Assembly (NCBI RefSeq): GCF_900104785.1
Contig: NZ_LT629733.1
Coordinates: 1,582,501 to 1,646,500, forward strand
Reading direction: 5' to 3'
DNA from: Formosa sp. Hel1_31_208
GTDB lineage: Bacteria; Bacteroidota; Bacteroidia; Flavobacteriales; Flavobacteriaceae
Length of the DNA stretch: 64,000 nt
The notes below the pieces were generated by a model. The model searched no databases, had not been told where the DNA came from, and worked only from the letters and a program-made list of their open reading frames with translations. Below are positions 55,829-63,238 of this stretch, one piece after another. Numbering within the stretch: the stretch's first letter is position 1; every line of letters starts with the position of its first letter. A program made the translations under genes and the position numbers.

Positions 55829-55858
55829 ATAAAACGCAAAAAAAACCGATGAAATGCA
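55829..55858 (-). promoter_or_regulatory. Paired 10-mer operator-like repeats upstream of the 4178-residue gene
   Basis: ATAAAACGCA (55829-55838) and ATGAAATGCA (55849-55858) have a 20-base period, exactly as upstream of the 2097-residue gene. The flanking sequence is also alike, so a block of about 35 bases resembles the one at 43026-43060. The proximal copy lies 73 bases from the start codon. No perfect -7 box is seen. Confidence 0.5.
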
Positions 55859-56011
55859 CTTTTTTAACATTTGTTAGTCACGAACTATTTGTTAAAGTCT
55901 TGTAAATCATATCGCTAATTAAATTTTGAAATTGTCACTTTTAAAAATAAATAATGACTTAGTTATGTCGTTTTTTAATGGCAAGATTTTGAAGTAGTTA
56001 AAATTGATCAC

Positions 56012-56047
56012 AAAAAAAAGCCTTATACTTACGTACAAGACTTTTTT
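56012..56047. terminator. Terminator downstream of the tRNA-Met gene
   Basis: An 11-bp stem (56018-56028 with 56033-56043, two G-U pairs in one orientation) has a TTAC loop and A/T tracts on both sides. It lies nine bases beyond the tRNA 3' end. The rest of the 55757-56011 gap holds only the operator-like repeats. Confidence 0.82.
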
Positions 56048-56051
56048 GTTG

Positions 56052-56125
56052 TAGCGAGAACGAGATTTGAACTCGTGACCTCTGGGTTATGAATCCAACG
56101 CTCTAACCAACTGAGCTACCTCGCC
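56052..56125 (-). tRNA. tRNA-Met (CAU), elongator type
   Basis: On the minus strand a complete cloverleaf can be folded: acceptor GGCGAGG/UCUCGCU with G-U pairs at both ends, D arm GCUC/GAGC, anticodon loop UUCAUAA with anticodon CAU, and T arm ACGAG-UUCAAAU-CUCGU. A73 is present and the CCA end is not encoded. The D-arm sequence resembles elongator tRNA-Met and not initiator tRNA. The anticodon stem has an A31-C39 mismatch. A tRNA-Ile2 with lysidine-modified CAU cannot be fully excluded. Confidence 0.93.
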
Positions 56126-56138
56126 ATTTACAAGGGTG

Positions 56139-56169
56139 CAAATATAAAAACAAAATCTATCTGAACAAA
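56139..56169 (-). promoter_or_regulatory. Promoter of the tRNA-Met gene
   Basis: On the minus strand TTTG (56166-56169), a 19-base spacer and TATATTTG (56139-56146) match the Bacteroidota consensus perfectly, 13 bases before the tRNA 5' end. Confidence 0.85.
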
Positions 56170-56254
56170 CATAAAATGCGCAAATTATTTTTTTTCATAA
56201 TTAGTTTTAAACTCAACAATTAATGTATATATTGAGCATCATAATAACAAGACT

Positions 56255-56647
56255 ATGGAAGACAGAGTTAAAATTGAGATGGAGTTCGTTATTCATGCTT
56301 CACCACAACTTTTATATCAATATATATCAACACCTTCTGGGTTATCAGAGTGGTTTGCAGATAATGTAAATTCACGAGGAGAGCTATTTACGTTTATATG
56401 GGATGGCAGTGAAGAGAAAGCCAAATTATTAAGCAAGAAAAGTGGAGAACGTGTTAAGTTTAGATGGATGACTGATGATGAAGATGGGGCCTCTTATTAT
56501 TTTGAAATTCGTATTCAAGTAGATGAAATCACCAAAGATGTGTCTATTATTGTAACAGATTATGCAGAGGATGATGAAGTAGATGAATCAAAGATGCTTT
56601 GGGATAATCAAATATCATCTTTGAAACAAGTTTTAGGATCGGCTTAA
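56255..56647 (+). CDS. START-like domain protein (SRPBCC superfamily)
   Basis: This 130-residue cytoplasmic protein has the helix-grip fold pattern of SRPBCC/AHSA1-like domains. A first strand (RVKIEMEFVIHASPQLLYQYI) is followed by the helix and PSGLSEWFADNV. A series of strands follows, then a C-terminal helix, MLWDNQISSLKQVLGS. An acidic patch (DYAEDDEVDES) precedes the last helix. Such proteins bind hydrophobic ligands or chaperone partners; the ligand is unknown. A terminator follows the gene. Confidence 0.85.
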   Translation: MEDRVKIEMEFVIHASPQLLYQYISTPSGLSEWFADNVNSRGELFTFIWDGSEEKAKLLSKKSGERVKFRWMTDDEDGASYYFEIRIQVDEITKDVSIIVTDYAEDDEVDESKMLWDNQISSLKQVLGSA

Positions 56648-56669
56648 GATTTCTCAATCATATAAGTTT

Positions 56670-56704
56670 TATATTTGTCTCGATTTTTAATTGAGACTTT
56701 TTTT
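56670..56704 (+). promoter_or_regulatory. Terminator with a -7 box at its foot, before the class IV aminotransferase gene
   Basis: GTCTCGATT pairs with AATTGAGAC (56677-56697, one G-U pair, TTT loop), followed by seven T residues that run directly into the ATG at 56705. TATATTTG (56670-56677), a Bacteroidota -7 box, overlaps the foot of the stem. Read-through RNA from the START-like gene would form the terminator, while RNA started here would begin inside the hairpin and not form it. Confidence 0.55.
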
Positions 56705-57550
56705 ATGATAAATTTTAACGGAGACTTAATCCAAGACTCAAGTTTTATTAGCAGCGAAAACAGAGGTTATAAGTATGGTGATGCCGTGTTTGAAACGATA
56801 AAAGTAGTTCATGGCAAATTACTGTTTTGGGAAGACCATTATTTTCGGCTTATGGCCTCTATGCGCATCATGCGGATGGACATCCCAATGAGCTTTACAA
56901 TGGAATTTCTAGAAGAAGAAATTTTAAAAACGCTCGAAGCAAACTCGCTCTTAAAATCTACAGCTAGAGTGCGTTTTAATATTGATAGAGGTGACGGTGG
57001 AAAGTATCTTCCAGTAGGTGAAACGGTAAACTATAATGTTAGGGTAGAGACGTTTAATGAAGATTTTTATTCAATATCTAAAGATAAATCATATGCTGTT
57101 GATCTCTATAAAGACTTTTTTGTTTCTCCCGGATTATTATCTACGCTAAAGACTAATAACAAAGCTATTAATGTTCTTGGGAGTATTTATGCCAATGAGA
57201 ACGGCTGGGAGAACTGTTTGCTTTTAAATACGAATAAAAATGTAGTAGAAGCACTTAATGGCAATTTGTTTCTGGTCAAGGGAGAAATGGTTAAAACCCC
57301 ACCATTAGAAGACGGCTGTTTAAAAGGTGTCATGAGAAAGCAGATTATGGATGTTATTTTAAATTCTGGGGATTATATTTTGGAAGAAGCGTCTATTTCA
57401 CCATTTGAATTGCAAAAAGCTGACGAGCTATTTATTACAAACGTGATGGTGGGCATTCAACCTGTATTAAAATATCGTAAAAAGGAATTTTCAACTAAAA
57501 TTTCGGAAGATCTATTAAAGCGATTAAATACGAAGTTAAGACTGTCTTAA
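56705..57550 (+). CDS. Class IV aminotransferase (PabC or BCAT-like)
   Basis: This 281-residue PLP enzyme of fold type IV shows SSENRGYKYGDAVFETIKVVHG at the N-terminus, the PLP lysine in LLSTLKTNNKAINVLGS, and the phosphate-binding segment NVVEALNGNLFLVKG followed by TPPLEDGCLKGVMRKQIMD. This fits aminodeoxychorismate lyase (4-aminobenzoate synthesis for folate) better than ilvE, which is encoded separately at 10275. D-amino acid transaminase activity is a remaining alternative. It starts at the ATG next to the terminator. Its stop interlocks with that of yqgE. Confidence 0.83.
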   Translation: MINFNGDLIQDSSFISSENRGYKYGDAVFETIKVVHGKLLFWEDHYFRLMASMRIMRMDIPMSFTMEFLEEEILKTLEANSLLKSTARVRFNIDRGDGGKYLPVGETVNYNVRVETFNEDFYSISKDKSYAVDLYKDFFVSPGLLSTLKTNNKAINVLGSIYANENGWENCLLLNTNKNVVEALNGNLFLVKGEMVKTPPLEDGCLKGVMRKQIMDVILNSGDYILEEASISPFELQKADELFITNVMVGIQPVLKYRKKEFSTKISEDLLKRLNTKLRLS

Positions 57551-58107
57551 TTATAACTTGGGTTTTCTGGTGCATTAGACCAAAGAGAATAGTCACCACC
57601 AAGCTCCAGCATTTTTTCTTTCCAGAAGGAATCACAAGATTTGTTGATGAGGTCATTTTTATAGACATTTTCAGAAATGATCCAGGCATTCGATTGCAGT
57701 TCACTATCTAATTGTCTTGCATCCCATCCAGAATATCCTAGGAAAAATCGAATATCAGAAGTGGTTAGTTTTTTTTCTTCCAAGAGTTCTAAGACTACTT
57801 CAAAATTACCTCCCCAGAATACGCCATTAGAAATTTCAATACTGTCAGGGATTAATTCTGGTACTTGATGAATGAAGTACAAGTTGTCTTGTTCTACTGG
57901 TCCTCCATTATGCACCTTAAAAGATGCATCAGTTTCAGGAATTAAATCATTTAAAGTATATTCTAGAGGTTTGTTAAGAATAAAACCTATAGATCCTGTT
58001 TCGTTGTAATCTGCCAATAGAATAACAGACCTATTAAAAGATAAGTCGCCGATAATTGATGGTTCAGCAATTAAGAGATGTCCTTTTTTGGGCTTTGAGA
58101 TAATCAT
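57547..58107 (-). CDS. YqgE/AlgH family protein
   Basis: This 186-residue protein of the UPF0301 family begins KPKKGHLLIAEPSIIGDLSFNRSVILL and contains SIGFILNKPLEYTLNDLIPE, GGPVEQDNLYFIHQ, NGVFWGGNFE and FFLGYSGWDARQL, all signatures of the family. It is cytoplasmic and its biochemical role is unknown. It converges on the class IV aminotransferase gene with a 4-base overlap of stops. Confidence 0.93.
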   Translation of the reverse strand: MIISKPKKGHLLIAEPSIIGDLSFNRSVILLADYNETGSIGFILNKPLEYTLNDLIPETDASFKVHNGGPVEQDNLYFIHQVPELIPDSIEISNGVFWGGNFEVVLELLEEKKLTTSDIRFFLGYSGWDARQLDSELQSNAWIISENVYKNDLINKSCDSFWKEKMLELGGDYSLWSNAPENPSYN

Positions 58108-58191
58108 ATACTTATGATTTACGATTAAATCTAAAACATATTTTATTAATAACCAACAAATTCATGGATTTCCTTCGGTGTAAAAAAACAA

Positions 58192-58217
58192 AAAAGCCCA
58201 CTAATAAGTGAGCTTTT
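58192..58217 (-). terminator. Terminator of the HU gene
   Basis: On the minus strand AAAAGCTCACT pairs with AGTGGGCTTTT (one U-G pair) around a TATT loop and is followed by a run of T. It lies 22 bases after the HU stop codon. Confidence 0.85.
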
Positions 58218-58238
58218 CGTATTGTTTTTAAAGAAATA

Positions 58239-58511
58239 CTAGTTTACAGCATTACTTAAATCAGATCCAGCTTTAAACTTTACTACGTTTTTAGCTTTGA
58301 TTTGTATTGTTTTACCAGTTTGAGGGTTTCTTCCTTCTCTTGCAGATCTTCTTGAAACTGACCAAGAACCAAATCCTACTAAAGAAACTCTGTTTCCTTT
58401 TTGTAAAGATCCTTCGATGTCAATTAATAATGAATCTAATGCTTTCTTAGCAGCTGCTTTTGTAATTCCAGCGTTCTCTGCCATTCCATTGATTAAATCT
58501 GTTTTGTTCAT
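58239..58511 (-). CDS. HU-family nucleoid DNA-binding protein
   Basis: This 90-residue histone-like protein bends and compacts DNA as a dimer. It begins MNKTDLINGMAENAGITKAAAKKALDSLL. It has the HU core VSLVGFGSWSVSRRSAREGRNPQTGK and the KAKNVVKFKAGSDL C-terminal strand, including the beta-ribbon arm that inserts into the minor groove. Length is standard. It is transcribed alone from a consensus promoter and ended by a strong terminator. Confidence 0.97.
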   Translation of the reverse strand: MNKTDLINGMAENAGITKAAAKKALDSLLIDIEGSLQKGNRVSLVGFGSWSVSRRSAREGRNPQTGKTIQIKAKNVVKFKAGSDLSNAVN

Positions 58512-58573
58512 AAAATTATATTTTAAATTGTTAAAAAAATAGTTGGGTTAAACGTTATCGTTAAATCCGTCTA

Positions 58574-58603
58574 CAAAATTATACGTAAAATCCAGCTACG
58601 CAA
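58574..58603 (-). promoter_or_regulatory. Promoter of the HU gene
   Basis: On the minus strand TTG (58601-58603), a 19-base spacer and TAATTTTG (58574-58581) form a canonical Bacteroidota promoter, with a leader of about 55 nucleotides. Confidence 0.75.
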
Positions 58604-58708
58604 GTAATAGCAAGGGAAATACAAATATTTGTTGATAACTTTGAGCATTTGTTAATAAAGGCTTGCATTTCGTCGGATTTTTTTTAAATATCAATGTACA
58701 TAAGGGTT

Positions 58709-59671
58709 CTAGAGCATTTTTGCATTTACACTAAAATCATAACCATTTAGTAATGATTTGACATCCATTTTTCGCTTTCCTGGAAGTTGTATTTCTTTGA
58801 TTTGTATATAACCTCCTGTTACTGCAACTTTTAGTTCGTTTTTTGAAATTATTAATAGACCTTGCTCCAATGTATGAGAATCATATTCTTTGACTACATC
58901 AAAGAGTTTAACGCTTAATTTGTCTTCTCCATTTAAAAGATAACACCAAGCTGAAGGAAAAGGATTTAGTCCTCTAATCTTATTATAGATATCCTCTAAC
59001 TCTAGATGCCAATCGATTTTGCAATTTTCTTTATTGAGCTTATGTGCTGTTTTTAAATCTGACGTATTTTTTGGTTGAAGAGTCGTATTAATAATTCCAC
59101 TTTGTATTTGTTCTACAGTTTTTAACACTAGGTCACTTCCAACCGTCATCAGTTTGTCATGTAATTTGCCAACTGTATCATTACCTTCAATAGAGACTTC
59201 TTCTTGCAAGATCATAGCGCCCGTATCAATTTTTTCGTCAATAAAGAATGTTGTAACACCAGTTTTTGTTTCACCATTTATTATGGCCCAATGTATTGGA
59301 GCTGCACCTCTATAATTAGGGAGTAAGGAGGCATGTAAGTTAAAAGTGCCGTATTTTGGCATTTTCCAAACAATTTCTGGAAGCATTCTAAAAGCAACTA
59401 CAACCTGTAAGTTCGCCTTAAGCGCCTTTAATTCCTGAATAAATTCTTCATTCTTTAAATTTGTGGGCTGTAACACATTTAGACCTTCAGCAATCGCATA
59501 TTTTTTAACGGCAGATTCATTAAGTTTTCTGCCGCGACCGGCAGGCTTATCGGGAGCGGTTATAACACCAACGATATTGTATTGGTGTTCTACCAATATT
59601 TTTAAAGTGGCAACCGCAAAATCTGGAGTTCCCATGAATACTATTCTTAAAGTATCTCTTTTCATGTTCAT
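58709..59671 (-). CDS. fmt: Methionyl-tRNA formyltransferase
   Basis: This 320-residue enzyme formylates the initiator Met-tRNA using 10-formyl-tetrahydrofolate. It shows IVFMGTPDFAVATLKIL, the loop SLLPNYRGAAPIHWAIINGE with the catalytic Asn/His pair before it (NLHAS), and FFIDEKIDTGAMI with the catalytic Asp. The C-terminal OB-like tRNA-binding domain follows. The ATG at 59671 overlaps the recQ stop codon (ATGA); a second ATG two codons later is possible. It is the last gene of the ATPase-recQ-fmt operon. Confidence 0.96.
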   Translation of the reverse strand: MNMKRDTLRIVFMGTPDFAVATLKILVEHQYNIVGVITAPDKPAGRGRKLNESAVKKYAIAEGLNVLQPTNLKNEEFIQELKALKANLQVVVAFRMLPEIVWKMPKYGTFNLHASLLPNYRGAAPIHWAIINGETKTGVTTFFIDEKIDTGAMILQEEVSIEGNDTVGKLHDKLMTVGSDLVLKTVEQIQSGIINTTLQPKNTSDLKTAHKLNKENCKIDWHLELEDIYNKIRGLNPFPSAWCYLLNGEDKLSVKLFDVVKEYDSHTLEQGLLIISKNELKVAVTGGYIQIKEIQLPGKRKMDVKSLLNGYDFSVNAKML

Positions 59672-61566
59672 TTTCTTTTATAGGTATTGGCAGTTGTTGT
59701 AGTAATCGCTTCTTGCTCTAGTAGTACTTTAATGGCTTTTAAAATAGCATCTTTATCATGTTTTAAAATTTCCGTTAAGTGCCTAGAACTCATGGCTTCT
59801 TTGTTTAATGCATTAAGAATTTGTTGTTGAATAATTTGAGTTGCTTTGTGATCTTCGGAAATTTGAACATTAAGACATACAGAGCACTTACCACATTTTA
59901 TTGTAGAGGATTCTCCAAAATAATCAAGTAACTGTTGATGTCTGCATATACTATCGTTTTGTATGTAATCTAAAACGGCATTAACTTGTGAACGTTTTAG
60001 TTCTTGTTGTTGCTCAACGACATTTGCAATTCTGTTAATAGTTTTATCGTCTTCTCGTGGTTGTAGAAATATGACTTCCGAATCTGTATTAGAAAATAAG
60101 AAATCTACAATACCGTCTTTATGTAATTCTTGTAAAATGGCAATAATTTGTTTTTCGTTACTTTCAGACTTGTTAGCTATCAACGTTAGGTTAATCGCTA
60201 ATTGATGTTCAAAAATCCCGCCATAAGTTCTTAAAATGGTTTTTACTACTATATTGCAGTGTTGATGCGTGTCGAGATATGAAAACATAGCATGATTACT
60301 CACCATAAACTGTAGCTTTGTTTTATAATTAAATTCTTGAGACAGTTTAATAATACTATTCCTATCTAAGAGCTGTAATATATTATAGGTTTTCGATCCT
60401 TTAAAATCATAAACCTTACAAAAGTCAGAAAAATTAAAGCGATGTGTTGTTAATTCGCCTTCACCGTATGATATTTGAAAGTAGTTGCATAGTTTTCTAT
60501 ATACCAGTTTGATCTCATCTAAACTGGGAAGACTATTAATGAATTGATTTTTTAATACTTGTTCGTCAGATGTGTTTGTTAATACTATTGCAAAAGCATT
60601 CGTATCATTTCGACCAACACGTCCAGCTTCCTGATAATAGCTTTCTAGACTCTCGGGTAAATTAATATGAAAAACTGTTTTCACATCTGGTTTATCAATT
60701 CCCATACCAAAGGCAGTAGTAGCTACCATAATTCGCTTTTGATTATGCATCCATTGGTCTAATCGTTCTTGTTTGTCTTTTGTAGGGATTCCTCCATGGA
60801 AAAATGTGGTGCTAAATCCTTTTTTTTCTAATACCCGATGAATCTCAACGGTCATTTTTCGACTTCTTACATAAATAATTGACGGACCTTCATATTGTTT
60901 TAGGAGCTGTTCCAGATCGTAAATTTTATCTTCGCTTTGAATGACCTGATATGATAAATTGGGTCTGTAGAAAGAGGCTTTAAACACTTTAGGAGTTATG
61001 AAATCTAATTCTTTCATCGTCTCCAAGATAACTTGAGGTTTTGCGGTAGCTGTTAATGCGATTACATTAACGCTAGGCTGTAATTGCCTTAATATAGTAA
61101 TATTTTTATAAGCAGGTCTAAAGTCATTTCCCCATTGACTAATGCAATGAGCTTCATCAACGGCTATCAAGTTTACATTCATTTGTTCAATGCGTTGTTT
61201 GACAATATCCTGTTGTAACCGTTCTGGGGATAAATATAGAAATTTATAGTTGCCGTAAATACAATTATCTAGCATGGTGTCAAGCTCAGCATATTTAATA
61301 CCACTCGTGATTGCCATTGCTTTAATACCTTTGTTGTTTAGGCTATTCACCTGATCTTTCATTAAGGCCACTAATGGAGAAACAACAATACAAATTCCTT
61401 CTTTGATGAGCGCTGGAATTTGAAAGCATATAGATTTTCCACCACCTGTAGGCAATAAAACAAACGTATCATTTTTTTCTAATACTGAATTTATAATATC
61501 TTCCTGTAATGGTCTAAATGAGGTATGGTTCCAATACTGTTCTAATATGTTGATAGGATGGGCCAT
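59668..61566 (-). CDS. RecQ-family ATP-dependent DNA helicase
   Basis: This 632-residue 3'-5' DNA helicase has motif 0 (FRPLQEDIINSVL), Walker A (LPTGGGKSICFQIPA), DEAH with the aromatic-rich loop (DEAHCISQWGNDFRPAY) and motif VI (QEAGRVGRNDTNA). A Cys cluster with zinc-binding spacing (CRHQQLLDYFGE, CGKCSVC) and a winged helix follow. No HRDC domain is visible at the C-terminus, so this is a short paralogue type and not the full RecQ of E. coli. The ATG abuts the stop of the preceding ATPase gene and the stop overlaps fmt. Confidence 0.93.
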   Translation of the reverse strand: MAHPINILEQYWNHTSFRPLQEDIINSVLEKNDTFVLLPTGGGKSICFQIPALIKEGICIVVSPLVALMKDQVNSLNNKGIKAMAITSGIKYAELDTMLDNCIYGNYKFLYLSPERLQQDIVKQRIEQMNVNLIAVDEAHCISQWGNDFRPAYKNITILRQLQPSVNVIALTATAKPQVILETMKELDFITPKVFKASFYRPNLSYQVIQSEDKIYDLEQLLKQYEGPSIIYVRSRKMTVEIHRVLEKKGFSTTFFHGGIPTKDKQERLDQWMHNQKRIMVATTAFGMGIDKPDVKTVFHINLPESLESYYQEAGRVGRNDTNAFAIVLTNTSDEQVLKNQFINSLPSLDEIKLVYRKLCNYFQISYGEGELTTHRFNFSDFCKVYDFKGSKTYNILQLLDRNSIIKLSQEFNYKTKLQFMVSNHAMFSYLDTHQHCNIVVKTILRTYGGIFEHQLAINLTLIANKSESNEKQIIAILQELHKDGIVDFLFSNTDSEVIFLQPREDDKTINRIANVVEQQQELKRSQVNAVLDYIQNDSICRHQQLLDYFGESSTIKCGKCSVCLNVQISEDHKATQIIQQQILNALNKEAMSSRHLTEILKHDKDAILKAIKVLLEQEAITTTTANTYKRK

Positions 61567-62106
61567 CTATTCGTTTAATACTTCTAAGATGAAATCTGCT
61601 CTACTGTTAATATTTCCGAAGGGAACATCAACCAACTGATAATTAAAACGGTGGTAAGTATCTAACAAGGCATGATGAATTTCTACAGCTTGTCCGAAAT
61701 TTTCATAGCGCTCACTGTCACTAACAAAGATTTCTTGCCAAGGTGATAAGACAAATACCTTATCGTAAACATGCTGCTTGCAGGCCTCCGTAAAATCGTT
61801 TGGATAATCACTTTTAACATAATCCATGTAGGCTAAAACATCAGGTAATCCTCGGTCTAAAAACACAAGATTAGCATCAACAGATGTGGCATCAATAAAC
61901 TGTTGTGTTCGGGCTTTTAAAAGTAATTTACTAAAAAGCAATGGTTGGGTTAGAAACAGTTGATCGATACCGTCTTTTCTAGCTTCTAAAGTAACCTGTC
62001 TTGATACTTCTTCAAAGCATGTGAAATCCCGTTTAGTGAGTTCATTAATTATCGACGATTTTCCAGTTCCTGGTCCGCCAGTGATGACAATTCGCTTGGT
62101 ATTCAA
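61567..62106 (-). CDS. AAA_28/NadR-like P-loop ATPase or kinase
   Basis: This 179-residue P-loop protein has Walker A GGPGTGKSSI (about 10-19) and a Walker B-like segment, LVFLDRGLPDVLAYMDY. The overall sequence fits the AAA_28 family, related to NadR kinase domains and nucleoside kinases. No NMN-adenylyltransferase domain is present, so a full NadR function is not supported. It is the first gene of the operon with recQ and fmt. Its substrate is unknown. Confidence 0.85.
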   Translation of the reverse strand: MNTKRIVITGGPGTGKSSIINELTKRDFTCFEEVSRQVTLEARKDGIDQLFLTQPLLFSKLLLKARTQQFIDATSVDANLVFLDRGLPDVLAYMDYVKSDYPNDFTEACKQHVYDKVFVLSPWQEIFVSDSERYENFGQAVEIHHALLDTYHRFNYQLVDVPFGNINSRADFILEVLNE

Positions 62107-62170
62107 TTTGGCAAGGTTTTGGTTGTAAAATTACTAATAAATAATGCAAAGTAAAATTCAAAGTAAAATG

Positions 62171-62178
62171 TATCTTTG
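62171..62178 (+). promoter_or_regulatory. Candidate -7 box of the DUF493 gene
   Basis: TATCTTTG matches TAnnTTTG, 19 bases before the ATG at 62197. No good TTG lies at the -33 position in this AT-rich divergent region. Confidence 0.5.
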
Positions 62179-62196
62179 CATCCGAATAAAAACGTT

Positions 62197-62490
62197 ATGA
62201 GTACAGAGAAAAAATCAGAAGAATTCTATAATAAACTTAGAATACAACTATATGAGACGGCTAGTTGGCCATCAGAATATTTATATAAGTTTATCATCCC
62301 AACAGATCCTGTAAAAATACATCAGATAGAAGACTTATTTAATAATTTAGGAGCTGTAATAACAACAAAAGAATCTGGTAAAGGTACCTATACAAGTATT
62401 TCTGTAAATTTACAGATGAAAGATCCAGATGCTGTGATTACAAAATATAAAGAAGTAGCCATCAAAGTGGAAGGTGTAATTTCTTTATAA
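62197..62490 (+). CDS. DUF493 family (YbeD-like) protein
   Basis: This 97-residue protein has the small alpha/beta ACT-like fold of DUF493/YbeD: SWPSEYLYKFIIPTDPVKIHQ, the KGTYTSISVNLQMKDPDAVI strands and a final helix-strand, EVAIKVEGVISL. YbeD-like proteins are proposed to be regulatory, but no function is fixed. The ATG at 62197 is preferred over an in-frame codon seven residues upstream that lies between the -7 box and the start. Confidence 0.88.
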   Translation: MSTEKKSEEFYNKLRIQLYETASWPSEYLYKFIIPTDPVKIHQIEDLFNNLGAVITTKESGKGTYTSISVNLQMKDPDAVITKYKEVAIKVEGVISL

Positions 62491-62531
62491 AAAGCACTTT
62501 CAATAACTATTTTTTTGTATTTTGCAAGCAT

Positions 62532-62585
62532 ATGCAGAGGTACTTCATGCATCATTTACAAATACTACACAAATATAAATTTTGA
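62532..62585 (+). CDS. Possible 17-codon leader ORF overlapping the DUF4290 start
   Basis: An ATG-started frame of 17 codons (MQRYFMHHLQILHKYKF) ends in TGA, which overlaps the TTG start of the DUF4290 gene in the arrangement TTGA. It could couple translation of the downstream gene or could be chance. No conservation can be judged here. Confidence 0.25.
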   Translation: MQRYFMHHLQILHKYKF

Positions 62586-63229
62586 TAGACGATATAGAAT
62601 ACAACACAGAGCGTGAACATTTGATTATTCCTGAGTATGGAAGACATCTTCAAAAAATGGTGAATTACGCTAAAAAATTACCAACAAAGGAAGAACGCAA
62701 TAAAGTGGTTAAATCCATCATTAATGTGATGGGAAATATGCAACCTCATTTACGTGATGTGCCAGATTTTCAGCATAAACTATGGGATCAGCTTTTTATA
62801 ATCGCTGATTTTGAATTAGATGTAGACTCTCCATATCCAACACCTTCAAGAGAGGAGTTATACGCCCGTCCTGAACCTTTAAAATATCCTCAAAATTTCC
62901 CAAAATATCGTTTTTATGGAAACAATATTAAAACGATGATTGATGTAGCTAATACTTGGGAAGAAGGTGAGCTAAAAGAAGCCTTGGTTTATACTATTGC
63001 AAATCACATGAAAAAATGTTTTCTTAATTGGAACAAGGATACTGTTGAAGATGAAGTGATTTATAATCATTTATACGAATTATCTGAGGGTAAAATTAAT
63101 TTAAAAGGAAGTGAAGAGGATCTTTCAGATGCTACGAGCTTGATGCGAAACAAAAAGAAATACACGACCAGCAATACTAAGAAAACGCATCACAAAAAAG
63201 GATCTAACCGAAATAGAAAACGCTACTAA
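62582..63229 (+). CDS. DUF4290 domain protein
   Basis: This 215-residue helical cytoplasmic protein has the DUF4290 pattern: IEYNTEREHLIIPEYGRHLQ, INVMGNMQPHLRDVPDFQHKLWDQLFI, PTPSREELYARPEPLKYP and IANHMKKCFLNWNKD. A basic low-complexity tail (KKTHHKKGSNRNRKRY) ends the protein. The start is a TTG at 62582, since the conserved part begins immediately after it. The family is widespread in Bacteroidota beside murA, and its function is not known to me. murA follows after nine bases, so the two are cotranscribed. Confidence 0.88.
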   Translation: MIDDIEYNTEREHLIIPEYGRHLQKMVNYAKKLPTKEERNKVVKSIINVMGNMQPHLRDVPDFQHKLWDQLFIIADFELDVDSPYPTPSREELYARPEPLKYPQNFPKYRFYGNNIKTMIDVANTWEEGELKEALVYTIANHMKKCFLNWNKDTVEDEVIYNHLYELSEGKINLKGSEEDLSDATSLMRNKKKYTTSNTKKTHHKKGSNRNRKRY

Positions 63230-63238
63230 CAACAGTTC

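Noticed and set aside
55859-56011. Small RNA or coding gene in the gap beside the tRNA
   Set aside because: The stretch is AT-rich without a promoter, hairpin or open frame that I can support.
61567-62106. Full NadR (NMN adenylyltransferase/NR kinase)
   Set aside because: Only the P-loop kinase-like part is present, with no adenylyltransferase domain or HTH.
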